Part shown: positions 21,438-27,212 of the stretch, one piece after another
How the letters are laid out: each line of letters begins with the position of its first letter
Numbering within the stretch: position 1 is the first letter of the stretch
Source: JAFGTE01 sp043800105
GTDB lineage: Bacteria > Patescibacteriota > Gracilibacteria > UM-FILTER-43-11
Assembly (NCBI GenBank): GCA_043800105.1
Contig: JAZDNJ010000043.1
Span: 1-27,212, forward strand
Length of the DNA stretch: 27,212 nucleotides
Direction: 5' to 3'
Made by a program: the position numbers and the translations under genes
Notes under the pieces: generated by a model
Seen by the model: the letters and a program-made list of their open reading frames with translations, nothing else
Database searches by the model: none
What the model was told of the DNA's origin: nothing

Positions 21438-22625
21438 ATGCGATTTATCCGGAAAAGCATCATCGGAAAAGCCATTTTCTTTCTTATTGTCCTTTTAGGA
21501 GGGGTTGTGGGTGGGGGAATTTATCTGCGCAGAAATGGCACGCTTGAGCTTCCTTTGGATTGGATCATGTTTGGGGTGGCAGCGGTTCTGCTATTCATTT
21601 TTTTCATCTTTGTGTGGGATATCTTTCTGCCGCTTTCAGGGGTTGCGAAACAGGTAACAAATCTTTTAACCGGCAAAACTTTCAGACGCGTCACGCCGAC
21701 AACCATTGATGAAGTGGGTGTGTTCACACATTTTTTCAACGAGATTACCCAGGATCTTGAAAAGATTTCTTACGACGTCAAAGAAAGGCGCCGCATGTCT
21801 TCGGAGCTTGATATCGCTTCCAGCATTCAGCGTGATGTACTGCCAAAAGAAGCTCCCGAGGCGCCTGGCCTGGACGTTGTCGCAAAAACACGTTCAGCGG
21901 CGGAAGTAGGCGGTGACACTTTCGATTTTCTGACTTCCGCGGACGGTAATCAGGTTTTTATTTATATCGGGGACGTAACCGGTCACGGTGTGCCGGCGGG
22001 TCTTATTATGATGATGGTAGACACGATCGTCACGGCAATGGTGTATCAGGGTGTTTCAAATGGGCAGGAACTCGTTGCGCACACAAATTTTCTGTTGTAC
22101 CCGCGCATCAGTTCGCGCCTGTTTATGACCTCCGTCATGCTCAGATGGGATAAGCTGAATCAGCAGATGTATTACACGGGTGCAGGGCATGAACATATTC
22201 TGATTTACAGAAAAAAGACGGAGGAGGTTGAGGCCGTTCCCTCGGGCGGAATTGCTTTAGGCATGATTCCGGATGTCAGTAAAATTGTTCAGGAAAAGCC
22301 TATTTCACTCGAAATCGGCGACTGTCTTGTGCTTTACACTGACGGTGTTACTGAGGCCAAAAACCATACGGATGAAATGTACGGGTTGGAAAGGGTGCGA
22401 AAATCCCTAAAAAGAAATGGCTACAAGCCATCGGTTGAAGCGGTTTTTGACGGCATTACCAAAGATTTTTCTGATTTTGTGGGAGAGTATGTTCAGATTG
22501 ATGACATCACTATGATCGTCATTAAGTACATGGGTAAGGATTTTGCTTCCCAAAAGGTGAAACTGACAGTCAGCAAAGAAGAAGGCCGGGAGTTTATGAA
22601 AAGCAGAAAGTGGAATTGGGAATAA
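21438..22625 (+). CDS. Membrane-anchored PP2C-type (SpoIIE/RsbU) serine phosphatase
   Basis: A 395-aa protein. Two membrane helices at the N terminus (about 10-29 and 41-62) with a very short loop between them, then a HAMP-like linker (about 63-118) and the PPM/SpoIIE phosphatase domain (about 120-362). Metal-binding and signature residues are present: EVGGDTFDF (156-164, Asp160), IGDVTGHGVPAGL (177-189, Asp179), LYTDGVTEA (299-307, Asp302), YGLERV (315-320) and IDDITMIV (354-361). The family dephosphorylates the STAS antagonist of a partner-switching system and so releases sigma factor or an output protein. The ATG at 21438 was chosen because the longer in-frame start at 21363 lies inside the preceding gene and adds residues out of family. 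The gene is co-transcribed with the RsbW-like ATPase. Input is probably through the membrane segment, HAMP-like linker and coiled coil. Confidence 0.92.
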   Translation: MRFIRKSIIGKAIFFLIVLLGGVVGGGIYLRRNGTLELPLDWIMFGVAAVLLFIFFIFVWDIFLPLSGVAKQVTNLLTGKTFRRVTPTTIDEVGVFTHFFNEITQDLEKISYDVKERRRMSSELDIASSIQRDVLPKEAPEAPGLDVVAKTRSAAEVGGDTFDFLTSADGNQVFIYIGDVTGHGVPAGLIMMMVDTIVTAMVYQGVSNGQELVAHTNFLLYPRISSRLFMTSVMLRWDKLNQQMYYTGAGHEHILIYRKKTEEVEAVPSGGIALGMIPDVSKIVQEKPISLEIGDCLVLYTDGVTEAKNHTDEMYGLERVRKSLKRNGYKPSVEAVFDGITKDFSDFVGEYVQIDDITMIVIKYMGKDFASQKVKLTVSKEEGREFMKSRKWNWE

Positions 22626-22638
22626 AACTTCGCGGGCG

Positions 22639-23727
22639 TTAACCGGTCATCAGCGTGTAAACCTCCTTCGCGCATTTTTCCCATGAGTATTTTTCAAGTT
22701 TGTCCGGGTAAGTTATGATCAGGTCCTTGCATAGGTCCGGGTTTTCGGTAATCTTTTTCATAATCCCGGCAAGGGCCGACGCGTCTTCTTTTTCAAAAAA
22801 TAAAGCGCTTCCTCCGGCGAGCTCCCTTGAACTTGGAATATCTGAAGCGATGATAGGAACACCGGTGTTCATGGCTTCCAGTAAAGGTATTCCAAAGCCC
22901 TCAAAACGGGAAGGAAAGACGAAACAGAGGGCGTTTTTCAGTAATGCGGCTTTTTCCGGTTCATTCACGTAGCCCGTCAGCACAACGCGGTTTTTCAGGT
23001 AAGCCGGGATGCCGCTGATGATATTTTTTCCGCCGTGCCCGGGGAAACCGGCCAGTGCCAATTTTACTTCATCATCGCTTTTGGCAAACTCCTGAAAAGC
23101 CTTTATCAGTGTGTCGGTGTTTTTTTTGTATTCGATGCGGCCGATAAATATGAAGTATTTTTTGGATTTGAGAGCGTGTTTATTTAGCACTTCCTCCGCA
23201 TTACCCAGATCTGTTTTAAAAGGCGTAAAGCCAAGAGGGATTGTTTTTATCCGCTTTGGGTCAGCCCTGTAAAATTTAATCAGGTCCCGCTTGGTGGCTT
23301 CTGACGGCGTGATTATTTTTTTCGCATGCCTTACGGCAAACTTGGTTGCCCAGTTCAGATAAAGCCCTGAAAACGTGGAATAGCTTTCAGGCGAATACTT
23401 AAATACAACGTCATGAATGGTGATGGTGCAGTTTTTCGGGTGAATGAGCGGAAGTACGTGTGACGGAACAAAAATATTATCAATTTTCCTGTTCCTCCAT
23501 ATTTCCCAGCTAAGCCGAACGAGCGTCCATAATCTGGGGAAAGGAATAATAATTTGTTTCACATCAAGTTCAATTTTTCGGGGGCTTAGCAGTGTGATTT
23601 TATCCCTGAAAGCTTTAACCAGTTCATTGATCAGGTGATATGAATAATTTTCCACGCCGGTTTTTTTCCCTGTGTTGGAGTAGCGGGACGCGTCGATATA
23701 AAGCATAGTGCTATTTGTGTTTGCCAT
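22639..23727 (-). CDS. GT4-family glycosyltransferase (mannosyltransferase-like)
   Basis: A 362-aa protein with the GT-B fold of family 4. The N-terminal half has a Gly-Val acceptor loop (KKTGVENYSYHL, 22-32) and IHDVVFKY (104-111). The C-terminal half has the donor site with FIGRIEYKKN (194-203), LTGYV (250-254) and the EX7E signature, Glu276 to Glu284 (RFEGFGIPLLEAMNTGVPII). It is typical of enzymes that build cell-surface polysaccharide from nucleotide sugars; the sugar cannot be read from the sequence. The longest frame begins at 23742, but that ATG lies inside the -10 of its own promoter (23741-23746), so the ATG at 23727 is the likely start; GGGTG lies just upstream of it. It converges with the phosphatase gene, 13 bases apart, with no visible terminator between them. 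A surface glycan could be what the SLH domains bind, but that is speculation. Confidence 0.9.
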   Translation of the reverse strand: MANTNSTMLYIDASRYSNTGKKTGVENYSYHLINELVKAFRDKITLLSPRKIELDVKQIIIPFPRLWTLVRLSWEIWRNRKIDNIFVPSHVLPLIHPKNCTITIHDVVFKYSPESYSTFSGLYLNWATKFAVRHAKKIITPSEATKRDLIKFYRADPKRIKTIPLGFTPFKTDLGNAEEVLNKHALKSKKYFIFIGRIEYKKNTDTLIKAFQEFAKSDDEVKLALAGFPGHGGKNIISGIPAYLKNRVVLTGYVNEPEKAALLKNALCFVFPSRFEGFGIPLLEAMNTGVPIIASDIPSSRELAGGSALFFEKEDASALAGIMKKITENPDLCKDLIITYPDKLEKYSWEKCAKEVYTLMTG

Positions 23728-23769
23728 TCTGTCACCCATCATTATAATAGGCTAGTAATATTTTTCTAA
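23721..23769. promoter_or_regulatory. Bidirectional promoter sharing one palindromic -10 (ATTATAAT)
   Basis: ATTATAAT at 23741-23748 is its own reverse complement, so it supplies TATAAT on both strands. Plus strand: TTGCCA at 23721-23726, a 16-nt spacer, -10 at 23743-23748, toward the PUR-like gene. Minus strand: TTAGAA at 23769-23764, a 17-nt spacer, -10 at 23746-23741, toward the glycosyltransferase. Polymerases in the two directions would compete for the same -10. Confidence 0.65.
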
Positions 23770-23781
23770 CCTTAAAAATAA

Positions 23782-24084
23782 ATGGCTGATGATTATCAAT
23801 TTGATGATGTAGAATCCAGTGCAGATTCTGAAACTGAGGGTAATGGAGGTGACAAAGCAAATGCCGGTTTTGGCGATAATGGGAATGGTTACGCTTCCGA
23901 GTTATTTTCCAAACAGATTAAGGCGAAATTCAGGACTTTCTTTGTTGACCTGAAGGAAAGTTCAAATGGTAAATTTATTAAAATCAGTGAAAAGAGTCAT
24001 GGCCGGAAGAGCACAATTATGATGGATGCCGAGGATATTCCGGTCTTTATTGAGGCTCTTCAGGAGGTAAGCAAAAAATTATAG
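23782..24084 (+). CDS. DUF3276 / PUR-alpha-like nucleic-acid-binding protein
   Basis: A 100-aa protein. Residues 1-38 are an acidic, Gly/Asn-rich and probably disordered tail. Residues 39-97 form one PUR repeat of the DUF3276 type (ELFSKQIKAKFRTFFVDLKES, then GKFIKISEKS, then MMDAEDIPVFIEALQEV), i.e. four strands and one helix. Bacterial PUR proteins bind single-stranded DNA or RNA, usually as dimers. The length is normal for the family. It is transcribed divergently from the glycosyltransferase through a shared palindromic -10 and converges on RNase Y. The gene ends in TAG. No Shine-Dalgarno site is seen; the leader is AT-rich. Domain assignment is by pattern recognition, and the cellular target is unknown. 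Confidence 0.85.
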   Translation: MADDYQFDDVESSADSETEGNGGDKANAGFGDNGNGYASELFSKQIKAKFRTFFVDLKESSNGKFIKISEKSHGRKSTIMMDAEDIPVFIEALQEVSKKL

Positions 24085-24092
24085 TGTAAACA

Positions 24093-24117
24093 GCAAAAGG
24101 CTCCCACCTTATTTTGC
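24093..24117. terminator. Weak candidate bidirectional terminator between the PUR-like gene and RNase Y
   Basis: AAGG (24097-24100) and CCTT (24107-24110) can pair around a 6-nt loop, flanked by AAAA on one side and ATTTT on the other, so a short stem plus T-run exists on both strands. The stem is only four to six base pairs and overlaps the end of the RNase Y gene. Confidence 0.3.
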
Positions 24118-25674
24118 CATGTCAATGGCCCTTGTCTCTCTGATCACCTGGACCTTAATGGTGCCGGGGTAGGCCAGTTCCTTTTCAATTTTTCTGGCGA
24201 TTTCATGGGACAGCTTAATCGCGGCCATATCGTCAATTTTTTCAGGCTTAACAAACACCCGTACTTCACGGCCGGCCTGAATTGCGTAAGCTTTTTCCAC
24301 TCCGTCAAAAGAGGTGGTAAGGTTTTCCAGGTCCCTCAGGCGCTTGATATAGGTTTCCACTGTTTCACTGCGGGCGCCTGGTCTGGCGGCTGAAATAGCA
24401 TCTGCTGCCATGACGACAAAGGCTTCGGCACTGTTAAGCGCCATTTCTTCGTGGTGAGCTTCCACGGCGTGAACGATGGCGTCCGGCATGCTGTATTTTC
24501 TCAGAATATCGGCCCCAATCAGAGCGTGACTGCCTTCAATTTCGTGATCGACAGCCTTGCCGATGTCGTGCAGGAAACCGGCGATTTTTGCCACTTGCGG
24601 GTCGGCTCCTATGCTGGCAGCCAGATTGGCAGACAAAAAGCCGACTTCCATGCTGTGCTTAAGAACATTCTGGCCGTAACTGGTTCGAAAACGAAGTCTG
24701 CCGATAATCTTAATCAGGTCAGGATGCAGGCCTGTAATGCCCATCTCGAAGGCGGCTTTTTCACCGAATTCTTTCATCATCTGATGAACCTGCTCTTTTG
24801 TTTCCTCAACCACCGTTTCAATTCTGGCCGGGTGAATACGACCGTCTTCCACCAGTTTTTCCAGAGCTCTTTTTGCCACATATCGGCGCACCAGATCAAA
24901 ACCCGAAATCATGATGGCGTTGGGGGTGTCATCGACTATAACATCCACGCCTGTTAGATGTTCAAAGGCGTTGATATTCCGGCCTTCTTTACCGATTACC
25001 CGCCCCTTGATTTCATCGTTGGGAAGTTCGACAATGGTTTGCGTGGACTCAGATGTGACATCGGAAGCCAACTTCTGAATGGCCTGAGAAAGGACATTGG
25101 TGGCTTCCTTTTGCGCGTTTTCCTTGATGTCTTCGTTCATCTTTTTGTAGTGCGCTACAAGGTCGTCTTTATACTCGCGCTCCATGTTGTTTAAAAGCAT
25201 TTGCCTCGCTTCTTCCTTGGTCAGCTTAGTGATACTGGCCAGTTTGTCCTCCTGTTCTTTGTAAATAGCTTCCAGTCTATCCTCCTCCACTTTCAGCTTC
25301 TCCACCCTTTTCTCATATTCCAGTTTGTTCTTTTCAGCTTCGGACGCCTTTTTTTCCAGAAGATCCTCTTTGGAAATCAGGCGTTCTTCCTGCTTTTCAA
25401 GCTGTCGCCTCATGGCCTGCTCTTCTTTTTTCGCCTCCTCTACGATCTCAAGGGCCCGGTTTTTGGCGTCAAGAATTTTTTCTTTTAGCTTGGTTTCCGC
25501 CACGGCCGCTTTTTGCTCAATTTCCACCAGTCTCTTTTGCGCCTGGCTTATCTTTCGTTCGTTTGCTTCTTCAATTTTTTTGAGGTATTGGTTGCCCTCA
25601 ATTTTAAAATAAAAATAGAGTGCGCCGCCGCCGACTATAATACCGATTGAAGTGTAAATAATGGTGCTCAGCAT
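24109..25674 (-). CDS. rny: Ribonuclease Y
   Basis: A 521-aa endoribonuclease that starts bulk mRNA decay at the inner face of the membrane. All family parts are in order: one N-terminal membrane helix (about 4-23), a long charged coiled coil (about 30-195), a KH RNA-binding domain (about 214-275) with GxxG as GKEG at 228-231, and an HD phosphohydrolase domain (about 335-430) with the metal-binding His369-Asp370 pair (FLHDIGKAVDHEIEG), AHHEE (406-410) and the conserved RPGARSE (431-437). The length is that of the typical family member (about 520). The ATG at 25674 is the first start and gives the expected membrane helix. The gene has a consensus promoter about 200 nt upstream, so its leader is long and could be used for control, as RNase genes are often autoregulated (inference). 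Confidence 0.97.
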   Translation of the reverse strand: MLSTIIYTSIGIIVGGGALYFYFKIEGNQYLKKIEEANERKISQAQKRLVEIEQKAAVAETKLKEKILDAKNRALEIVEEAKKEEQAMRRQLEKQEERLISKEDLLEKKASEAEKNKLEYEKRVEKLKVEEDRLEAIYKEQEDKLASITKLTKEEARQMLLNNMEREYKDDLVAHYKKMNEDIKENAQKEATNVLSQAIQKLASDVTSESTQTIVELPNDEIKGRVIGKEGRNINAFEHLTGVDVIVDDTPNAIMISGFDLVRRYVAKRALEKLVEDGRIHPARIETVVEETKEQVHQMMKEFGEKAAFEMGITGLHPDLIKIIGRLRFRTSYGQNVLKHSMEVGFLSANLAASIGADPQVAKIAGFLHDIGKAVDHEIEGSHALIGADILRKYSMPDAIVHAVEAHHEEMALNSAEAFVVMAADAISAARPGARSETVETYIKRLRDLENLTTSFDGVEKAYAIQAGREVRVFVKPEKIDDMAAIKLSHEIARKIEKELAYPGTIKVQVIRETRAIDMAK

Positions 25675-25881
25675 AAATAAGTAAGGTTATCAGTTAACCT
25701 CAAAGCTAATAAAGTTTGATTAAGCGGATGGTTTTTCGGAACGTTTTAATTTTTACTTTGCCACTTGTGTAAACAGTTCAGATGAAAAAGGTATGTTCAG
25801 GTTAACGCTCGGATTTTTTCTAACTTCGGCTTTATTGCTTTTAGCTTGAGACTAACAGTTAGTAAATTTCAATATATAAGT
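25675..25881 (-). other. Long 5' leader region of the RNase Y gene
   Basis: About 200 nt separate the RNase Y promoter from its ATG. No gene is visible. Two short dyads lie in it: ACTAACAGTTAGT at 25851-25863, about a dozen bases downstream of the expected start of transcription, and AGGTTA/TAACCT at 25684-25700 with a 5-nt loop, shortly before the start codon. Confidence 0.5.
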
Positions 25882-25909
25882 ATTATAGAATCACCTATTT
25901 TATTGTCAA
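25882..25909 (-). promoter_or_regulatory. Consensus promoter of RNase Y
   Basis: On the minus strand, a perfect -35 TTGACA at 25909-25904 and a perfect -10 TATAAT at 25887-25882, with a 16-nt spacer. Transcription should start near 25875. Confidence 0.75.
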
Positions 25910-25925
25910 ATAATACTATTTGGCT

Positions 25926-25943
25926 AATTTAAGCGCTTAAATT
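25926..25943. promoter_or_regulatory. 18-bp perfect palindrome, candidate operator
   Basis: AATTTAAGCGCTTAAATT is a perfect 18-bp palindrome lying just upstream of the RNase Y -35 and between two divergent promoters. Its core AAGCGCTT occurs again at 25992-25999, where it overlaps the -35 of the ncRNA promoter. The two centres are 61 bp apart, close to six helical turns. A shared dimeric regulator is an inference. Confidence 0.45.
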
Positions 25944-25991
25944 TTTTGAGCACTAGTTTAACCCTTCTTTCCACCTCCTTTTTTTTGCAAA

Positions 25992-26026
25992 AAGCGCTTG
26001 CTAAATTAGCATAAATTTGTTATAAT
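25992..26026 (+). promoter_or_regulatory. Promoter of the candidate ncRNA, overlapped by an AAGCGCTT site
   Basis: TTGCTA at 25998-26003, a 17-nt spacer and a perfect -10 TATAAT at 26021-26026. The -35 is overlapped by AAGCGCTT (25992-25999), the core of the 18-bp palindrome at 25926, and by the dyad GCTAAATTAGC at 26000-26010. Transcription should begin near 26033. Confidence 0.65.
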
Positions 26027-26032
26027 ATAATG

Positions 26033-26283
26033 AAAGTTAGGAAATTATGCTCCTTAATATTGTAGGTTCATGGTGAGAGAAACCTGTCTAGGAAACAAAA
26101 ATAAATTTTATTTATTTTGTGGCCCGCGGACTTAATTCGCCACGGCGAATTAATGCGGGTTAATTAAGGTTCTTGGGCAGGTTTCTCTCACTGATGGATG
26201 ACGTTATTTTACTGATGTCCTTTCGGTGAGAGAATTAAAAAACTTCGGTTTTTGCCCGCTTCGGCGGACGGCCGGGGTTTTTT
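26033..26283 (+). ncRNA. Candidate structured non-coding RNA of about 250 nt, class not recognised
   Basis: The region has its own promoter and terminator and no convincing gene. Its centre folds as a three-way junction. P1 is a 22-bp helix, 26073-26094 with 26170-26191, of which the outer 14 pairs are perfect (GTGAGAGAAACCTG with CAGGTTTCTCTCAC). P2 is an AU hairpin, 26095-26120. P3 is 26123-26159, with CCCGC/GCGGG and TTAATTCGC/GCGAATTAA closed by a CACG loop. Downstream, GTGAGAGAA is repeated at 26226-26234, so TTCTCTCAC (26183-26191) can pair either with the 5' arm of P1 or with this second copy. The RNA ends at the terminator at 26237-26283. It shows none of the hallmark sequences of RNase P RNA, tmRNA or SRP RNA that I know. 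A 6S-like role cannot be excluded. A nine-codon frame (26047-26076, MLLNIVGSW) ends inside P1 and could be a leader peptide, but the support is weak. Confidence 0.6.
26237..26283 (+). terminator. Terminator of the candidate ncRNA
   Basis: AAAAAACTTCGG (26237-26248) pairs with CCGGGGTTTTTT (26272-26283) over 12 positions, two of them G-U. Nested inside is CCGC-TTCG-GCGG (26256-26267). The arm ends in six T. An alternative small hairpin AAAAAC-TTCG-GTTTTT (26238-26253) is also possible. Confidence 0.7.
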
Positions 26284-26288
26284 AGCAT

Positions 26289-26314
26289 AAAAAAAGCCGT
26301 TTGAAGTTTACGGC
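26289..26314 (-). terminator. Terminator of the 78-aa gene
   Basis: On the minus strand, GCCGT (26314-26310 side) pairs with ACGGC (26300-26296 side) around a 9-nt loop and is followed by seven T (26295-26289). It lies 20 bases past the TAA at 26334 and almost back to back with the ncRNA terminator on the other strand. Confidence 0.7.
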
Positions 26315-26333
26315 ATCGGCGTGTGAGTATTAT

Positions 26334-26570
26334 TTAATGAATTTCCCCGATACTCTCGTTTGCCAGGTCGGTGGGAAACTGTGTTACCGAAAAACCGTTG
26401 CCTTCGCGTTCGACCGTCAGCCTGACCGCGCCGCGGATGTCGCTGATAACCCGAGGCATTCCTTTAGCTTTTACTGCTGCTAATACGTCGGCTTTGCTAA
26501 TGATTCCCCGATAATCTTCCAGCTCAATCAGATCGAGGAGTTCTGTCAGGGAGAGGTTTTTTGGGCTCAT
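26334..26570 (-). CDS. Hypothetical 78-aa protein
   Basis: A 78-aa protein that I do not recognise. It starts with a helical, Leu- and Glu-rich segment (SLTELLDLIELEDY), continues through a mixed alpha/beta stretch with KADVLAAVKAKG and VISDIRGAVRLTVE, and ends with FSVTQFP and a short tail. It has no signal peptide or membrane segment, so it is probably a small cytoplasmic protein. The ATG at 26570 is chosen over the TTG one codon upstream. It has its own promoter (26592-26620) and terminator (26289-26314), so it is a single-gene unit, which supports its being real despite its size. No Shine-Dalgarno site is present. Confidence 0.7.
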   Translation of the reverse strand: MSPKNLSLTELLDLIELEDYRGIISKADVLAAVKAKGMPRVISDIRGAVRLTVEREGNGFSVTQFPTDLANESIGEIH

Positions 26571-26591
26571 CAATTTATGTTTATTCGTTTA

Positions 26592-26620
26592 ATTATACCT
26601 TAAATAAAGCGCAAAATCAA
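26592..26620 (-). promoter_or_regulatory. Promoter of the 78-aa gene
   Basis: On the minus strand, TTGATT at 26620-26615, a 17-nt spacer and a perfect -10 TATAAT at 26597-26592, ending 22 bases before the ATG at 26570. Confidence 0.6.
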
Positions 26621-26670
26621 TGCTTTAGCGACAAAATTGACATTAAATTGTAAGATATTTAAATATAATA

Positions 26671-26699
26671 TTGACATTTTGTAAAATACGTACTATTAT
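26671..26699 (+). promoter_or_regulatory. Promoter of the lamin-tail-domain gene
   Basis: A perfect -35 TTGACA at 26671-26676, a 17-nt spacer and TATTAT at 26694-26699. A second TTGACA lies 34 bp upstream at 26637-26642 without an equally good -10. Transcription should start near 26706, leaving a leader of about 124 nt. Confidence 0.7.
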
Positions 26700-26705
26700 C
26701 ATTGG

Positions 26706-26725
26706 CCTGTATAACCCTATACAGG
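26706..26725. promoter_or_regulatory. Perfect inverted repeat at the expected transcription start
   Basis: CCTGTATA and TATACAGG are separated by ACCC, an 8-bp perfect dyad that begins at about +1 of the lamin-tail gene transcript. It could be a repressor site or a 5' hairpin that protects the mRNA. It resembles a LexA site (CTG..CAG), but the gap is 12 rather than the 10 bases of the E. coli box. Confidence 0.45.
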
Positions 26726-26748
26726 TTCTCAGTTTTGTATTACGGGAT

Positions 26749-26800
26749 CCCCCAAGTTGCCTTTCTATCATATAAATAGAAGTAATTTTGGGGCATTTTT
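26749..26800 (+). promoter_or_regulatory. Nested leader hairpin followed by T-run, candidate attenuator
   Basis: CCCCAA (26750-26755) pairs with TTGGGG (26788-26793), and inside it TTCTAT (26763-26768) pairs with ATAGAA (26776-26781). CATTTTT follows at 26794-26800. The hairpin lies in the leader about 30 nt before the ATG, so it could act as an attenuator or stability element. No known riboswitch core is recognised. Confidence 0.45.
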
Positions 26801-26829
26801 ATATCGGTAAATCCCTCCCGGTATAAAAC

Positions 26830-27212
26830 ATGAAAAGGCTGTCTTCAATTATTCTTTCGCTCTCGCTTGTTTTATCCCAGGTATGTTCTTTTGTTTCGGC
26901 CGATGAACTGCCTGCTGAGGAGCCTATTCCTGCCGAAACCCTGGAGGAAGCGGTTTCTGAAAGTCCGCCTGTGGAATCAGAAACGGAACCGGAGCAGGAA
27001 GCTCAGGCAGATGAACCGGCACCCGAACCCGAATCACCGGAACCGGAACTGCCGGCTGAGCTTGAACCCGTGCCTGAAGGAAAAGCGTTTTCGATTATTA
27101 TCAGCGAAATTCTTGCGGATCCAGTGGAAAATGATGCCGAGAATGAGTTTATCGAGATTTATAATGCCGGGCCTGAGGTGGTTGACCTTTCCGGCTGGCG
27201 GCTTGATGACGC
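26830..27212 (+). CDS. Secreted lamin-tail-domain surface protein (3' end beyond the window)
   Basis: The first 127 codons of an open frame that runs off the window. Residues 1-24 are a signal peptide (MKRLSSIILSLSLVLSQ core, cleavage near SFVSA). Residues 25-84 are an acidic linker made largely of Glu, Pro and Ala. From about residue 88 a lamin tail domain begins (IIISEILADP, then ENEFIEIYN, then VDLSGWRLDD), an Ig-like fold common in secreted bacterial proteins and often found beside nucleases or in large surface proteins. The ATG at 26830 follows a leader without a Shine-Dalgarno site. The size and remaining domains cannot be seen. It is probably another extracellular protein of the same cell surface. 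Confidence 0.85.
   Translation, partial: MKRLSSIILSLSLVLSQVCSFVSADELPAEEPIPAETLEEAVSESPPVESETEPEQEAQADEPAPEPESPEPELPAELEPVPEGKAFSIIISEILADPVENDAENEFIEIYNAGPEVVDLSGWRLDD

Noticed and set aside
25964..25988. CCACCTCCTTT, like the 3' end of 16S rRNA, or GGAGGTGG on the other strand as a ribosome-binding site
   Set aside because: No rRNA context surrounds it, and no start codon with a real frame follows on the minus strand. It is probably a chance pyrimidine tract.
26073..26191. A 119-bp MITE-like element with 14-22-bp terminal inverted repeats
   Set aside because: No target-site duplication is visible at the flanks, and promoter and terminator on either side fit a structured RNA better. A genome-wide copy search would settle it.
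26706..26725. A LexA (SOS) box
   Set aside because: The dyad has CTG and CAG ends, but the gap is 12 bases instead of the 10 of the E. coli box, and no SOS gene follows.
1..27212. CRISPR array
   Set aside because: No regularly spaced repeats of 25-40 bases are present on either strand.

Overview
The window looks like a piece of a Patescibacteria (CPR) chromosome, possibly of the Peregrinibacteria/Gracilibacteria part of that radiation. This is an inference. It rests on a giant S-layer-type protein with SLH, thrombospondin-type-3, FG-GAP and DUF11-like parts, on small secreted Cys-containing proteins with no recognisable family, and on very few Shine-Dalgarno sites. Bacteroidetes, which also lack Shine-Dalgarno sites and carry DUF3276 proteins, are less likely because the promoters here are ordinary sigma70 types (TTGACA/TATAAT, often with an extended TGn). 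All 14 complete genes stop with TAA (11) or TAG (3) and none with TGA.

Layout. 1-350: an AT-rich segment, a 57-aa excisionase-type HTH protein on the + strand, and a strong minus-strand terminator. 351-18254: one minus-strand operon with promoter at 18226-18254. It encodes first a giant secreted protein of at least 4272 aa (5302-18120), then four tightly packed secreted proteins of 287, 239, 633 and 486 aa, and ends at the terminator at 294-348. 18285-18361: tRNA-Val(GAC), minus strand, with its own promoter. 18435-22625: a + strand signalling block with a soluble PAS/GAF-like/PAS histidine kinase, a single-domain response regulator, an RsbW-like ATPase with its own promoter, and a membrane-anchored SpoIIE/RsbU-type phosphatase. 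22639-23769: a GT4 glycosyltransferase (minus) that shares a bidirectional promoter with a DUF3276/PUR-like nucleic-acid-binding protein (plus, 23782-24084). 24109-25909: RNase Y (minus) with a roughly 200-nt leader. 25910-26290: a regulatory region and a probable independent structured RNA of about 250 nt, with its own promoter, a long three-way-junction fold and a terminator. 26289-26620: a 78-aa unknown protein (minus) with its own promoter and terminator. 26637-27212: a promoter, a hairpin-rich leader and the start of a secreted lamin-tail-domain protein cut by the window end.

How the parts may work together (inference): the large operon builds a cell-surface assembly, with the giant protein held at the wall by SLH domains and four co-translated, co-exported helical partners. 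The signalling block combines a two-component pair with half of a partner-switching module; the STAS antagonist and the sigma factor are not in the window.

The most unusual points are: the start of the giant gene, where the signal peptide lies in frame upstream of the first usable start codon and no ATG is in frame with it; the near-identical signal peptides of three operon proteins; and the unclassified structured RNA at about 26033-26283, which contains a built-in alternative pairing.
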